From Spirodela intermedia (Eukaryota; Streptophyta; Magnoliopsida; Alismatales; Araceae), in the NCBI GenBank assembly GCA_902729315.2, contig LR746272.1:4250037-4314036 (forward strand): a DNA stretch of 64,000 bases. Reading direction: 5' to 3'. Position numbers and translations under genes: made by a program. The stretch's first letter is position 1; each line of letters starts with the position of its first letter. Below the pieces are notes generated by a model. That model had not been told where the DNA came from. It searched no databases and saw only the letters and a list, made by a program, of their open reading frames with translations. This document shows, in pieces, positions 22,202 through 34,021 of the stretch.

Positions 22202-25200
22202 CCAAAGCGGCAGCTTCATGGATAACCGGATGATGAAGTCCCTGATGAAGAGGGGGAGGTGGTAGAGGATGGCAAAGGACCCGGAGAGGTGGCCGTAGGT
22301 GAGGTAGGGTGGTGAGTACTGGCTGAGGACGGCGCCCACCACCTTCCTGGCAATCTCCTCGGCAGGGGTTGACCGGACGCACTGGGAATAGTCAGTCCGC
22401 ATGCGGATCAGTGGCTCGAATCTCTTGTACAGTTTCCACTCAGGCATGCGCTTGTAGATGGACAGGCTGGAGAGACCGATGTTTGACTTGACTGACCCAG
22501 GGACCACGCTGATGACCTCAATGCCAAAAGGTCTGAGCTCCAACCTGCGGAGGAGAGGAGTTGGGGAGGATTTCAGTGGATGGGTGGTAAGCCTGAGATT
22601 TCTGGTAGTAAGAGAATCGTTCAAAAAAAATATTCTGTCTATTTGTTTATGTATTAAGGAGAGGGGAGATCGGTTGGAGAAACACAGGATATCAGCGTGC
22701 CTTAGAATTACGGAATATATGAGGGTAAATGTATATAATTAAGGGGAAAACCTGAAGGAAATAGGTGAAATTATGGGGAGAAACCCATGGAATGGATGAA
22801 TGCTTTTGTATGATGATGATCCATGGAACCTGAAGAAATCTGATATAGTTTATTTCGTTAAATTCTGTAGCATTGATGAAAAAAATATGCATGCAGTATC
22901 AATGAAAACTAGAAGAAAATCAAAGGAGCAAGAAGAAATTTGATAGGATTTTTTTTTTAAAGTCCAGGAAATAAGTGGGCAATTTATGAATAACAATGAA
23001 GGAAACCGAAAAGAATTTGATATAATTTTGAGCGAGAAGCAATAAATGGATAACCAACTAGGGAACAATAATGAAGGGAACTGATGGGAATTTCATATAA
23101 TTTTCTCTTTAAATACCCGACAGTTTCTCTATGAACAGTGATGAAGGGAATCATATGTAACTAAATAAAAAAATTCCAGAAAGGCCAGGATATAAATTAT
23201 CGATGTATAAATAATAGTGAAAGAATCTAGAAGCAATCTGATATACTCTTGTGCGAGAAAACCAAGAATATATGACCAATTTATCAACAATAACGAAAAG
23301 AACCAAGACCGATTTTTTTGTTCTTCGGCAAAACCCAATAAAATAGATTTCTTTTATGCAATTATGAAGTGAACCAAAAACAATCGTATGTATGTACTTT
23401 TTCTTCGAAAAACCTATAAAATCGAAAAAAATCAGAGTATTGATATTAAAGTAGACAGAAGCATTTTTTATCTGATTTTGCAGTAGAATCCAGAAGATCT
23501 ATGAGCTATTTTGAACAATAACGAGAGGAACCAGAATTAATTTGATATGATTTCACGCCTGAGTTTGAAGAGGAAAAGTATGAAAGCACTAGTTCAAACC
23601 TCAAGGTGTCAGTTATGCTGTGAAGAGCAGCTTTGGATGCACTGTACGCACCAGCCCATGGTCCAGATACCAGCCCTGTAATGCTACCTACATTTACTAT
23701 CTTACCCCTTTTCCTCATCACCATGTGAGGGACGATAGCTTGAACTAGTCTCAGGGGGCCTAAAAAATAGCCACAAAGGAAATTTGCAGCATCAGGAACT
23801 TCTGATCAGTTCATGAACAATAAGTGAGGTGCAGAAACAGTGGTCATTAAAACATTCAAGCTGGTATAAGATAATAATGTGCAGAAACAAAGAAAAATAA
23901 GTCTCAATCAAAGAATGAAGGATGTTTTGGTTGAAAATAACATATCCAAGAACAAGAAGCTGGGCCACTGAGATGTGTTTACTAGACAAATTCTGACCTA
24001 TTGACTGGAGACACCCGAAAAAACTAGCAAAACAAAAGAAGAAAAATATAGAAAAAGAAAAGAAAACGTCCAACCGAGTTTATAGTTTTAGAAAGCTGGG
24101 GAGCAGATATGAAAATAGAAAATGTAGGTGGTACTACATGAGGATAAAGATCAGTCGGATGAAAAAAAAATCTTGGAAAAAAGGGGAAAATATTCTCCAA
24201 ATTGACAAAAAAAAGAACACAGAATGATAGGGATTAAATATCACACAGAGTCTGGGAACCAGACTTATTCAAAGAGTTCACAGAATGATGGTACGAAGAA
24301 TTAAGGCCAATGTTGTAGAAAAGGTGAAAACGATGATATGAAGCATTAACTGGAGAAAGAGGCCGCTTTCACTTAGTCGAATACATGCACGCCAATTATA
24401 TAAAACTATTGTCTTTAACAACTGGGACATAAATAATGGGGAAAATGACAGCACCATTAAATGAGTCACGTGACACGAATGCATGAAATGATAAAGCATC
24501 AGTTACACAGAGAGAAAAACGTCAAAAGTCAGAAACTTAGCAACAGAGAATGATCAATGAACTTCATAAAATTGAGTTTCTGGTATGAGAAACTCTGGCA
24601 GGGATTTTTTTTTTAAAAATAATAGATGCCGAGCATGAGAAATGATGGATAATAGATTCCAAGCAGGAAAACGAATTCAGAGTCCGCCATGGAGTAAGGA
24701 GGATAAAAGAATGGAGCTATAGGCCATGAAACCCTTTATCTATCCTTGGACGCTCAAACAGTTATAACTAATTGGGCGACTGGGCTCCTCATCAAGGTAA
24801 TAAAACATTTTGATATTTTTGAGACCCGTTAATTTTACACTAGTACGCCAGAAAATTATTTTGTGGTCGTAGCATAATGCATTATCTAGAGGAAGGTTAC
24901 ATACAGAAACTCTGGAAGCAATCGGGTTTTCTTTTATCCGAAATGGGTAACAGGAGGGACGATGAAAGACCACCTTATAGATCTTTGAATATTAAAGTGA
25001 AACAAGAGAGGAAAATTATTATTTTCTTCTCATTCCAGACAACTGTTCTTTTGGAAACTAGGAATCGGTAGGGGCCTTTCGCGACTAATGGATTCCAAAT
25101 AAAACAGAAACAGCGGGGAAATAAGACAAGATTAAAAAAATACAGCAGTACTTGTCATCACATCGCTATGAAGCAGATCTGTGTTGAAAAATATTCACTG

Positions 25201-25701
25201 ATCGACAAATCAGTATTTAGAAAAGAGAATATGTACCCGATCCGTAACACCTCTAATTTTATGCATTCTAAACATCCAAAAGAAAAAAAAGAAAAAAAAG
25301 AAGAACCAGCAGAACAGTGTGGTCGACAGAAATCACGACCGGGAAAAACGACGCTCACCATAGACGTTAGTGTCGAAAACACTCTCTACAGAGGACATGG
25401 GGACCTCGGCGAGGGGGGCGACGCAATGGATTCCTGCATTGTTTATTAACACGTCGATGCGGCCGAACTTCCCCAGGGAGGCCCCCACGGCCTTCTGGAT
25501 GCTCAATTCGCACTGGACGTCCACCTCCTGGAGGAAGAACCGGGGGTCCCCTTCGAGGTTCCCCATGGATTCCAGCGACCTGGCTGTCGCCACCACGAAG
25601 CAGTCCTCCGCCGCGAACGCCCTTGCGAGCGCGTACCCTATCCCTCCCTCGGAGCAGCCGGTGATCATCACCACCGGTCTCTCAGTGGACACCCGCCCCA
25701 T
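22199..25701 (-). CDS. Short-chain dehydrogenase/reductase (acyl-DHAP reductase-like)
   Basis: Three exons on the minus strand: 25359-25701, 23600-23759 and 22199-22544. They total 849 nt (282 aa plus TGA) with GT..AG borders and continuous frame. Classical SDR features are present: the cofactor-binding TGCSEGGIG at residues 14-22, NNAG at 87-90, catalytic Ser in VGSITG (about S140), and YSASK (Y153, K157). [20 protein letters not shown] follows, as in SDRs acting on lipids. It resembles Arabidopsis NAD(P)-binding proteins of the At5g10050 group, often labelled NADPH-dependent 1-acyldihydroxyacetone phosphate reductase; the substrate is unproven. The C-terminus ([18 protein letters not shown]) is hydrophobic and may associate with membranes. 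The stop codon lies on the edge of an LTR in the same sense, so the 3' UTR is probably retroelement-derived. ATG at 25699-25701 is the first Met before the Rossmann fold. Confidence 0.9.
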
Positions 25702-25874
25702 CCTCCGCTCCCTCTACCTTCACCTCCTAAGCTCGACTAACCAGAGAGCAACTCAACCAATTCCTTCCTCCTCCTCGATCAGATATTCAGACGGAGCCAC
25801 CTCTGAAGGAAGGAAGGAACCCCGTGTATGGAAGAAGACGATCCCCGTGATTAGGGAGCGGAAAACCAGAGTCA

Positions 25875-26110
25875 GTATTTATAGTACCCTCAGCAGCTTT
25901 CCGAAACTTCTTTATTCATTTCTATCTATCCTCTAAAAAAATCAAACGTGTATTTTTTTAATGCCTGAGGCATCCACATGGGTTGGGCCCACACCTGCAA
26001 CGGGTGGGCCTGAAGGAAACTGGTCGACCAGTTTCCCATACAGAGAGAGAGAGAGGGGCGGACGGGCCACATGTGGCGGGCCGGAGCTTTTATGGGTGGC
26101 CTCCGGCCCG
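25875..26110 (-). promoter_or_regulatory. Core promoter region of the SDR gene
   Basis: On the minus strand there is a TATA-like CTATAAATAC at 25875-25884, about 175 bp upstream of the ATG. Upstream at 25980-26110 lie several TGGGCC/GGCCCA/GGGCC motifs and a palindromic E/G-box-like CCACATGTGG at 26067-26076. Position and motif content support a promoter; regulation is inferred. Confidence 0.5.
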
Positions 26111-28100
26111 GGAATCGACGTGATTAATGAAAGACAAGATGTACAGATCATCTTAAGGAATGTCCGTTTATTCCTCAACCCAGGATCAGAGGTGGGGACG
26201 GAATAATTAGTATTTTCTATATTTTAAATGGCGCAATAAATATTTATTGAGACCGATATATGGGTGGCGGGGGGGCACAGGTCACGTGGGCAACTTGAGT
26301 ACAGCTAAGTTGCCGGGGAGAGCCGGTCACGCCATAAACATGGGAGCGACTGGGGAGGACCACCAGTTGGCACGACGTTGAACCGGGAGTTGGTGGTGGA
26401 GCCACTCCCTGACCTCGGAGCAGGTGGGACGATAGAAATTGAAGGGTTACCCGTTGTCGTGAAATGACCATGATGCCCTTTCTCTGGGGGAGGGGGAGGG
26501 GGGTTGGCGATGGCTTCATAATAGCATCTCGGGGGTGCCAATGGTCCGGATGAGCCTTAACTTTCATACTGGCCAATTTCACTCCTTGACGTTGGGATCG
26601 ACAAGGAACTTCTGTGGGGAAATCAGCTTGATTGACCAAGTCATCAGCAGTTTAACATATGTCAAAACTGTGGGGTCCACCCAAATTTCCAAAGCCCAAT
26701 TTTCTTACCTCTTCATGAATCACCCTAATGGTTGATAGTTCTCTCTCTCTCTCTCATACTGACCCACTTGTACACATGGTCAAAGTCCAAGGTAGGGCCT
26801 CATGGTACTCTGGATAGTAGCCAAGTGCTTTGGGCTGCTGTCTAGCCGAAGATCTTACCACATACAGGACGTTAGTGACATTGACTAAAACTCATTGAGG
26901 ATTAGCTCCCACTGATGCCTTCATTTATGCACTAACTCAATGAGCAGATGATGCGAGATAGGGAAGTCACTAGCTACCCCCCTTTATCTCTCTATCTCTA
27001 TTGAAAGCTTTAAACTCTCTCTCTCTCTCTAACCTCCCCCTACCCATCCGTCTTTTGCATAGTGCTGATGGGTCCACAGCCATCACTAGCAAATAAATGA
27101 CATTGAATCACACTTTTATAATGTCACTTAATGAACATGGATATATTCAGTTCATGGGTTGATACTCTCTTTACACTAAATTAATGATAATTCAGTGAAA
27201 AGAAAATTATGTAAGTAAAAAAATAATGTGCAAGGAAGTCAAACCCATTTTCTAGGTGTCCAATCTCTTTTAAATGTAACAATCCAACCAAAATCCAAAA
27301 ATTAGTGTATTTTGTGACAATATTTTACAATATCTCTAAATATTTCAAGGGTCACTACTTTTCAGTTGGTAAGATTTGTTACATAATTCTTTAACCAAAA
27401 ATGTTTCATTTAAATTTTATTAATATCTATATTACATAGTTCCAAGTATTTCATGAGTTGTTAATCTGTATTCTGTATAATAGTTGTATTACAAGTCAAC
27501 CAAAATCGAGTATTTTATATATTTATAAAATGTAAAAGGAAGGCATAGAATAAAGATAATAGAAAAGACCATCCAAAACTTTTGACGGTCAACCTTCTCA
27601 CATTTATGATCTTCCTCTCAACTCAAGAGAATTTAATGAGACAATAGAAATGTGGAAAATACAATGCACTAAAATGGTTTTTAGTTTATACTCTTCCAAA
27701 CTGTGTAAATGATAACCCTAGATACATTAAATGAGGAAGGAAAATTACATCCGGGGACTCCATATATCTCGCATTTGCCTAATCTCCTCAATCTTCGTCA
27801 TGGGTTTTGTTGTCTATATCCTTCTCCTTCTAAGTCTTCACTTTCCTCGTTTCTATCTTCCTTGTCCTCTCCCTCGTTTCCCCTTCTTCTTCCGCTCCTC
27901 TCTCTCTCTCTCTCTCACTCCCCCTTTCTCTTCTTCTGTTGACCTCCCTATTCGTCACCCTTTCTCCTCTTTCTCTTCTTTTATATCTGCATCGCCCTAT
28001 CCCTTTCCGTCTATCGATCTCCCTCTTCCGTTTCTCTTCATTGGCTACACTTCATCTTCCCAAGCCGCTCTCTAACTCCATTCCGCCTTCTTCTCCCTCT

Positions 28101-28264
28101 CCCTATGATATTACCTCTTCATCTTCCCTGTCTCTCCCTCTTCCCATGGTATTACGTCTCCATCTTTCCTGTCTCTCCCTCTTCCCATGGTATTACCTCT
28201 CCATCTTTCCTGTCTCTCCCACTTCCCATGGTATTACCTCTCCATCTTCCCTTCCTCTGCCTTC
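28101..28264. repeat. 41-bp minisatellite, about four copies
   Basis: Units start at about 28101, 28143, 28184 and 28225. The core is CCATGGTATTACCTCTCCAT followed by CTTTCCTGTCTCTCCCTCTT. The middle two units are nearly identical and the outer two more diverged. Confidence 0.9.
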
Positions 28265-29297
28265 CATACCCTCCTCTCTCTCTCTCCTCCCTTTCTCTTC
28301 ATAATTAAAAAATTATAACTAAAACTTGAAACTTAAAACATTTTTTATAAACTTAATTATTTTCTACGTACTATTTATATGATATTTAACATTTCAGTCA
28401 CTCTATGTTGACTTTTGTCCATAGAAGGCTTTGAGCTTTTGGTTAATGTTGGTTGCTTGGCTAACAAAAATTAATTGGCAAAAGAAGGCAAGATGAGAAT
28501 ATTCTCAACTGCTATTTCTTGTAACCATTTTACTAGTCTTGGGAGATTGAATGGCTAAAAAGTTAGACTTTGTCCTACCTATGACTTGAGTCAACCATTG
28601 GGTCTAAAACTCGAAAAGCCCTACATAATATCTATAAGACATGGGGAACTAAGCATTTATGTCTTCAAAACCTTTTTGGTTTCACACACATTTATATTTC
28701 TTGGATTAGTGGATAAGCCCCCTATTTTATGAGATCCTACAGGTCCTTAGACTATGTAACAAGTTTTTTTTTAAAAAAAATTGCATTGATGAGTATTAAA
28801 AAATATGATATTACTATTTTAACAATCTAAAGAAGAAGGTACAGCTCACATAATTCTGAGCGGTGAATTCAAATTGAGTTTGTTTATATTATATTTTGGG
28901 ATATTGAAGAGAACATTCTAAATTATCAACGGGTTGAAAAAATATTATTGGGGCATTGGGTTTCAATAAACGCATATAATTGATTGATTGATACAAAGTG
29001 TTAACATGGTATTAGAAAATAAATTCATGCTTATATGAATGGATATATCATTTGAGTGATATAATAGTAGTGTAGATTAGAGATTTTGTATAATAACCTG
29101 CCAGATCTGGAGAAAATTATAAATATACTATACATAAATCAATATAATGACACCCAAAAGAGTTATCTCCGATGGGGACTTTGGGAGGTGGGTCAGAGCT
29201 TGAGTAAACGATGGGGCCCCCTGAAATAGAGAGTGAACTTCCAAGGCATGTGATCGAGAGAGTGTGGGTTGTCACAATAGATAGTTAGATAGTTTAG

Positions 29298-29300
<3 letters not shown>

Positions 29301-29337
<37 letters not shown>
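29301..29337. repeat. (GA)n microsatellite
   Basis: Uninterrupted GA dinucleotides over 37 bp, in the region downstream of the FAF-like gene's stop codon. Confidence 0.95.
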
Positions 29338-29339
<2 letters not shown>

Positions 29340-29818
29340 GGGATGGTGGCCACATGGAGCGGTTGCTGAGCTCCATGGAGAGCATCAAACATACATATTT
29401 GTTGCAACGAGGGCTTTTTCCTTTATTATTCTCCATTAGGTATGTACGGCTGTTTGTCGGCTTCGTGGCCTGGAGCAAGCTTTCGACAGGCAGCAACCAC
29501 CTGGCGGCCAATCATGGAGTCGGTCAGTTGCACTCGTGAGACGAGGCAGCCCCTCATTTATGGGACAGATCGATGCTCCTCGTCGAAGATCTCCACGACC
29601 CACTGAAGAGTATCTCCACTTCCTTCTCAGAGGTTGTTTAATCGCTTAGAATTCCCTCATTTCTGCAAAATCTGCCGATAACTTCTCTCTATCTTCCTCT
29701 ACTTGGAGAACAGCTGGAGGTTGGGGGGAAGAAGAGAACCCAGAAACAGTCGACACAAACTTGAAGAGCTAGAGAGAGATAGAGATAGAGATAGAGGTAG
29801 AGAGAGAAAGAGAAACGC

Positions 29819-30520
29819 TCAGCTGTGCACGGCCGCCACGGGGTTGAAGATGGAACGAGGGCGGGGGTCCTCGTGGCAGGCCATGGCCTCCGGCGAAGAG
29901 GAAGAGAGCGCCGCCATGGAGGAGAGGATAGAGGAAGGCCATGCCGGCGGCGGGCCTCCTCCATCGTTTTCCGGCAGCTCCGTTGCCGGAAGGAGAGGTG
30001 GTTCGACGTGGATGATCTTCAGAGTGAGCCTCCCCCCTTCTCGAGACGCCTTGAGATACTCCTGGTGCTTCACCTCTACCTCCCGCAACACCAGGCGGCC
30101 GCCGTCCTCGTAGCTCCGCCGGAGCACCCATGGCATCAGACACTTCTTTTCGCCGGCCTTCGCCACCACCGTTATAGGCGGCGGCAGTCGCCTCATCCCG
30201 CACCGCCGCCCATACGACGCCCAGCAACACCTCTCATCGCCATTATCATCATCATCATCATTATTATCATCATCATCTTTTTCCTCTTCTTCTTCTTCTT
30301 CCTCTTCTTCTTCTGATTCTTCTTCTGCTTCTGCTTCTTCTTCGTCGGAGGCAGCGGAGGAGAGGAAGTGGTCGACGGCGATGGTTTTGAGGCCGAGGAG
30401 GGGGGAATGGGGGATGGCGGCGGAGAGTGGAGGAGGAGGAGAGAGCTGCATCGGGAGTGGCGGTGGCGGGGGGGTGTCTGTGCCTCTCCTTCGCCTGAAG
30501 AGGAGAGATGAGAGCGACAT
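29819..30520 (-). CDS. FANTASTIC FOUR-like protein (FAF domain)
   Basis: Single-exon gene of 233 codons plus stop, GC-rich. The N-terminus has proline runs, then a strongly acidic tract at residues about 59-96 (Glu then Asp/Asn runs encoded by GAA/GAT-type triplet repeats). The FAF motif lies at about residues 111-170: RLPPPITVV, then PWVLRRSYEDGGRLVLREVE and EYLKASREGGRLTLKII. In Arabidopsis, FAF proteins are small plant-specific regulators that modulate shoot meristem size and repress WUSCHEL; longer FAF-like proteins are uncharacterised. The acidic block between the N-terminus and the FAF motif fits the family. Whether this is a true FAF or a FAF-like paralogue cannot be told. The start codon chosen is the first Met of the frame. 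Confidence 0.82.
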   Translation of the reverse strand: MSLSSLLFRRRRGTDTPPPPPLPMQLSPPPPLSAAIPHSPLLGLKTIAVDHFLSSAASDEEEAEAEEESEEEEEEEEEEEKDDDDNNDDDDDNGDERCCWASYGRRCGMRRLPPPITVVAKAGEKKCLMPWVLRRSYEDGGRLVLREVEVKHQEYLKASREGGRLTLKIIHVEPPLLPATELPENDGGGPPPAWPSSILSSMAALSSSSPEAMACHEDPRPRSIFNPVAAVHS

Positions 30521-30688
30521 TACGGCGGGGCGGCGGTGGGGTCAGGCAGGGTATAGACGGTGAATGACGGAGAAGTAATAGCGGAGGTGGGGCAGAGATA
30601 GGGAAGAGAGAGAGAGAGATGAGAAATATCTCTGTGAGAAGGCTCTAGTATAGATCGAGAAACCACAGATAGACAGAGATAGATAGAT

Positions 30689-30723
<35 letters not shown>

Positions 30724-31417
30724 GTGGCGCTTTGTACCGAGAAGGGGAGAAAGTTGGCAGTGCCTGCTAAAAGAGGAGAACGTCTTAATAATGGAATGGG
30801 AAATCTAAGAGAGCGAAAGCGGATTCGAAGGCCCTTGCCCCGGAAAGAGAGAGAGAGAGAGAGAGAGAGAGGATCAAAGAAAGAAAGTGCTTTTGTCTTA
30901 CTAAAAACAGTGCGGGGTTGACCTACACCTTGAAGTCCACGCGTCTGCCTCACGTAGACCCCACCCCAAGAAAATCAGCGCCATTCAAGACGAGATAAAG
31001 CGGCCCACCCCACATCTCATCAGACAGTCAAAGTAGCGTCAATATTTTGTTTTACACGTATTAAAATATTTTAATAAAATATTCTCATTATTAAGTACAT
31101 GGAATATCAATCGGCCTAATTATAAAAAAATAAAAATATCAGATGCCAGTCCTTTTCTAACCTTATAATATTTAGCATATTCTGAAAATATGGCACGTCT
31201 TCTTCACGACAATTAACTAAAAAATGATATTCAAGAACTCGGGCAAATAAATAATATTTTTAGTGCTATTATTACATGATATCAAGGAACGTGTCATCAT
31301 TTATAAGCGTATAATTAGCAAAAAAAATTGACCCGAACGTGGATTGGTCCGCCCCAATCTAATAGTCAACAATGGAAAGCGATAACAAACCCGGGCCACA
31401 AAAAGCCCGAAGCTCAT

Positions 31418-31469
<52 letters not shown>

Positions 31470-32419
31470 GGTAGTATAAATATGGGAAGGCCATTGTGAG
31501 ACTAAGGTATATAAGGCTTGTTATCTGGGCTCGGGACGGAAATGGGCTTTTTAAAAACCTCTCTGAGGAGTGTTGTGGGCTTGACAAGGGCTGAGCCCGG
31601 CCCGGGGGTTTTACACGCCTTGTCGAAAATTTCGTTTACTTGTTATTAAAATTCTTATTTTAGATACGTGTCCTTCTGTCAGTGTCCTCCTTGACAGGTG
31701 GCAGTGACAAGAGGGACGACCTGTCGTACGGGCAGTTGAGGGCGTCATGATGTCATTTTGACGGCTGTGATTTTCCCCTTGCACGGGAAAACGACAAAAA
31801 ACTATTTTCGAAAAGACCAATACAGAAAGTATTATATTTACTCCTAATACCCCCAAAATAATTTTTTTTCTGGAATGAAAGGTGACTTGCGGAATTGCCG
31901 AGAGGAGTCATGACGGAGGTGCACTTACCGGCTGCGCTGACTCCAGAATCCGCTCCGGCCAGCTCGCATGGGGCAAGAAGCCACGTAGGATAGACAATAA
32001 GCGCGCATTAAAAATGAAGAAAATATTTCACCCAAAAAAATATTTTGTCCAATCAGAAACCGACTCATCACAGTTGGCGTCCTCGTCCTCTCTCAGGGAA
32101 AATCTTGTCGAAAAAGGCGGGTTTTTTATGAGGAAATCGCCCGAAGAAAATCATGGGTTTGCGAAGATACTCGACGTGAAATCAGGATGTTCTTTATTGC
32201 ATGAACATGGCGTATTGAACGGAATTAATTCGGTCGTAAATAAATGGGATATGTATATACGTATTCATATTTATGTCGGTTATTGACTTCGAGTATTACT
32301 GAACGAAAATTTATTCGATTGAGAGATATTTTTACTCGATGATTGGTGTTTGCTTTGGATTGCGAGTGTATCGGCTCTTCATTCTCCTGCATGAAAAACC
32401 CAGGACGATAGAGAAGAAG

Positions 32420-32420
<1 letters not shown>
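30521..32420. other. FAF-like upstream region and intergenic DNA
   Basis: Presumed promoter of the FAF-like gene, with purine microsatellites at about 30669-30719 and 30848-30871. Farther right there is a (CT)n tract at 31419-31468 directly followed by AGTATAAATATGG (TATA-like, about 31473). No recognisable gene follows on the plus strand: a 134-codon frame at 31882-32286 shows no family features. Confidence 0.45.
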
Positions 32421-32472
<52 letters not shown>

Positions 32473-32645
32473 GAGAAGACAGAAGAGAGCCTCAAGGGAC
32501 CGCGGCCGAGAACGCTCTGAAAGAATCACAGAGAGAGAGAGAGAGAGATAGATGGTGATCGGGCCTACCAGGGAATGAGGAAGGATCGAGCTGGCTTCCA
32601 GCGCGTTCTCGGCCGCGGTCCCTTGAGACTCTCTTCTCTCTTCCC

Positions 32646-32688
<43 letters not shown>

Positions 32689-32690
32689 CC
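32421..32690. repeat. Long inverted repeat with GA/CT outer arms
   Basis: The left arm (about 32421-32515) is (GA)n, then a purine-rich stretch, then a 24-bp core at 32492-32515 containing AGGGACCGCGGCCGAGAACG. The right arm (32603 to about 32690) is the exact reverse complement of that core (32603-32626), then the matching pyrimidine-rich stretch with a few mismatches, then (CT)n. The spacer is about 87 bp (32516-32602). The whole could fold as a hairpin with about 90-bp arms. Confidence 0.9.
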
Positions 32691-33036
32691 CTCCCTCTCT
32701 CTCGTGGGCGGTGTTGGCGCCGTTTTCTGAGCTTCACTTCCAGTCCCAGCCACGCGAGGGAGAAGAAACAGGAGGCAGAAGCGGGGATCGCGCGCTCCAC
32801 AGCAAAGGCCGTGCACGTGTTGGCGCAGCAAGCGTGGGAGGAAGAATAACCCGGATTTTCTCGCTAAAAGAATCATTTTCTTTTGACCCACCAATTCCTT
32901 CCGTCCACCCTTCAAATCCCCCCCCTCCACTTGTCAGTGACTCGTTCCCGTCCCATCTCTCTCTCTCTCTCTCTCTCTCCCTCGCTTTCTCTATCTATGT
33001 ATATACTATTTTTTTTATTTTGATTTGAATTTTACT

Positions 33037-33073
<37 letters not shown>

Positions 33074-34021
33074 AGGAGGTCTTACACTTTTTTCTTGTGG
33101 CGTATGCTCAGTGTGGCAGCTCGAAAAGGTTCTTAGTTGCTGGGGAAGAATACGCTGAGAAAATTCTTGGATTTTGTAGCTTGCCCCGTTAGGTCATCAA
33201 TTTTTTAGATACGACAATTTTCTTAATGACCAAACGATACATAAAGTTCATAAATGCCCTTGACGCTTAAGGAATGTCTTGTGAATAAAATTTTGACTTT
33301 TTATTGTTTCAAACTCGACAGCATATGAAGATATTGACAAAAACCCTTTATTGGGATATATCATTATTCAAAACCATTTTTATGATCTGTCAAGGCCTCA
33401 TTTTGACTTATTTTTCTCAATATTTTTAATGATTAAACAGCCAACATAGAAAAGTTCTTGAATATTCTCAACACGGCCCCCTAAGATTTTTCATTGAAAT
33501 ATAAAACTAAAGATGTAAAAAATTCCTTCATTGGGTAATAACTCAGAAGTAAATCCCTTATTTGTACCAATCACATATCTTGGTCAAAACAATGAGATTC
33601 TACAAAATAAACTATCAAAGCTTTTTCAAAATGCTACTTGATGTGACAAGTGATAATTTCATGAGAGTAATCACTCACAAAATTTTATCTGAAATAATGT
33701 GATAAAATAATTATTCGATTTTTTCATTTGATTTGCTGATGTATATAGCTTGATTCAATGTGGTCGTGGATCAATGTTTTTAAGGATTAATTGAAAAATG
33801 CACATAAAAGTTGTAAATATTATTAGTTGGTTTGGAGTTACTTAATGAATTAACTCTTGAGTTTTCCCATGAACTTTGATGACTTTATATTCTCTTAGTT
33901 TGATCTCATCATTGTTTTAGATCAATGAACATTGTAGTAAATATTTTGACATAACTGTTCTACGCAGATTTGCTTGTAGGGAAATGGATTACAATATTTA
34001 ATTTATTATGACATATTTCAA
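32691..34021. other. AT-rich intergenic region
   Basis: Contains a (CT)n run at about 32957-32979 and an (AT)n microsatellite at 33041-33069. I saw no gene or recognisable element domain. Confidence 0.45.

Larger units (their letters stand above)
26111..29818. other. Intergenic region between SDR and FAF-like genes
   Basis: No gene recognised. Open frames at 26244-26639 and 27709-28308 are low-complexity (P-, S- or L-rich) and show no family motif. The region contains a CT-rich segment (27820-28300) with a 41-bp minisatellite and a (GA)n microsatellite at 29301-29337. Its right end includes the 3' UTR of the FAF-like gene. Confidence 0.5.

Noticed and set aside
26244-26639. 131-codon minus-strand frame
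   Set aside because: No family motif, rich in Pro/Ser/His; probably chance in a GC-rich patch beyond the SDR promoter.
27709-28308. Leucine/serine-rich frames as a membrane protein
   Set aside because: The hydrophobicity comes from CT-rich DNA and a 41-bp minisatellite.
29825-30316. Plus-strand frame of 163 codons across the FAF-like gene
   Set aside because: It ends in Ile and Phe runs that are antisense readings of the acidic triplet repeat; the minus frame has the FAF motif.
31882-32286. 134-codon plus-strand frame as a gene
   Set aside because: No recognisable domain, mixed composition, and no splice or conservation evidence; kept only as context for the promoter-like signal upstream.
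32339-32800. Frames rich in Arg-Glu or Ser-Leu
   Set aside because: They are translations of (GA)n and (CT)n microsatellites inside the inverted repeat.
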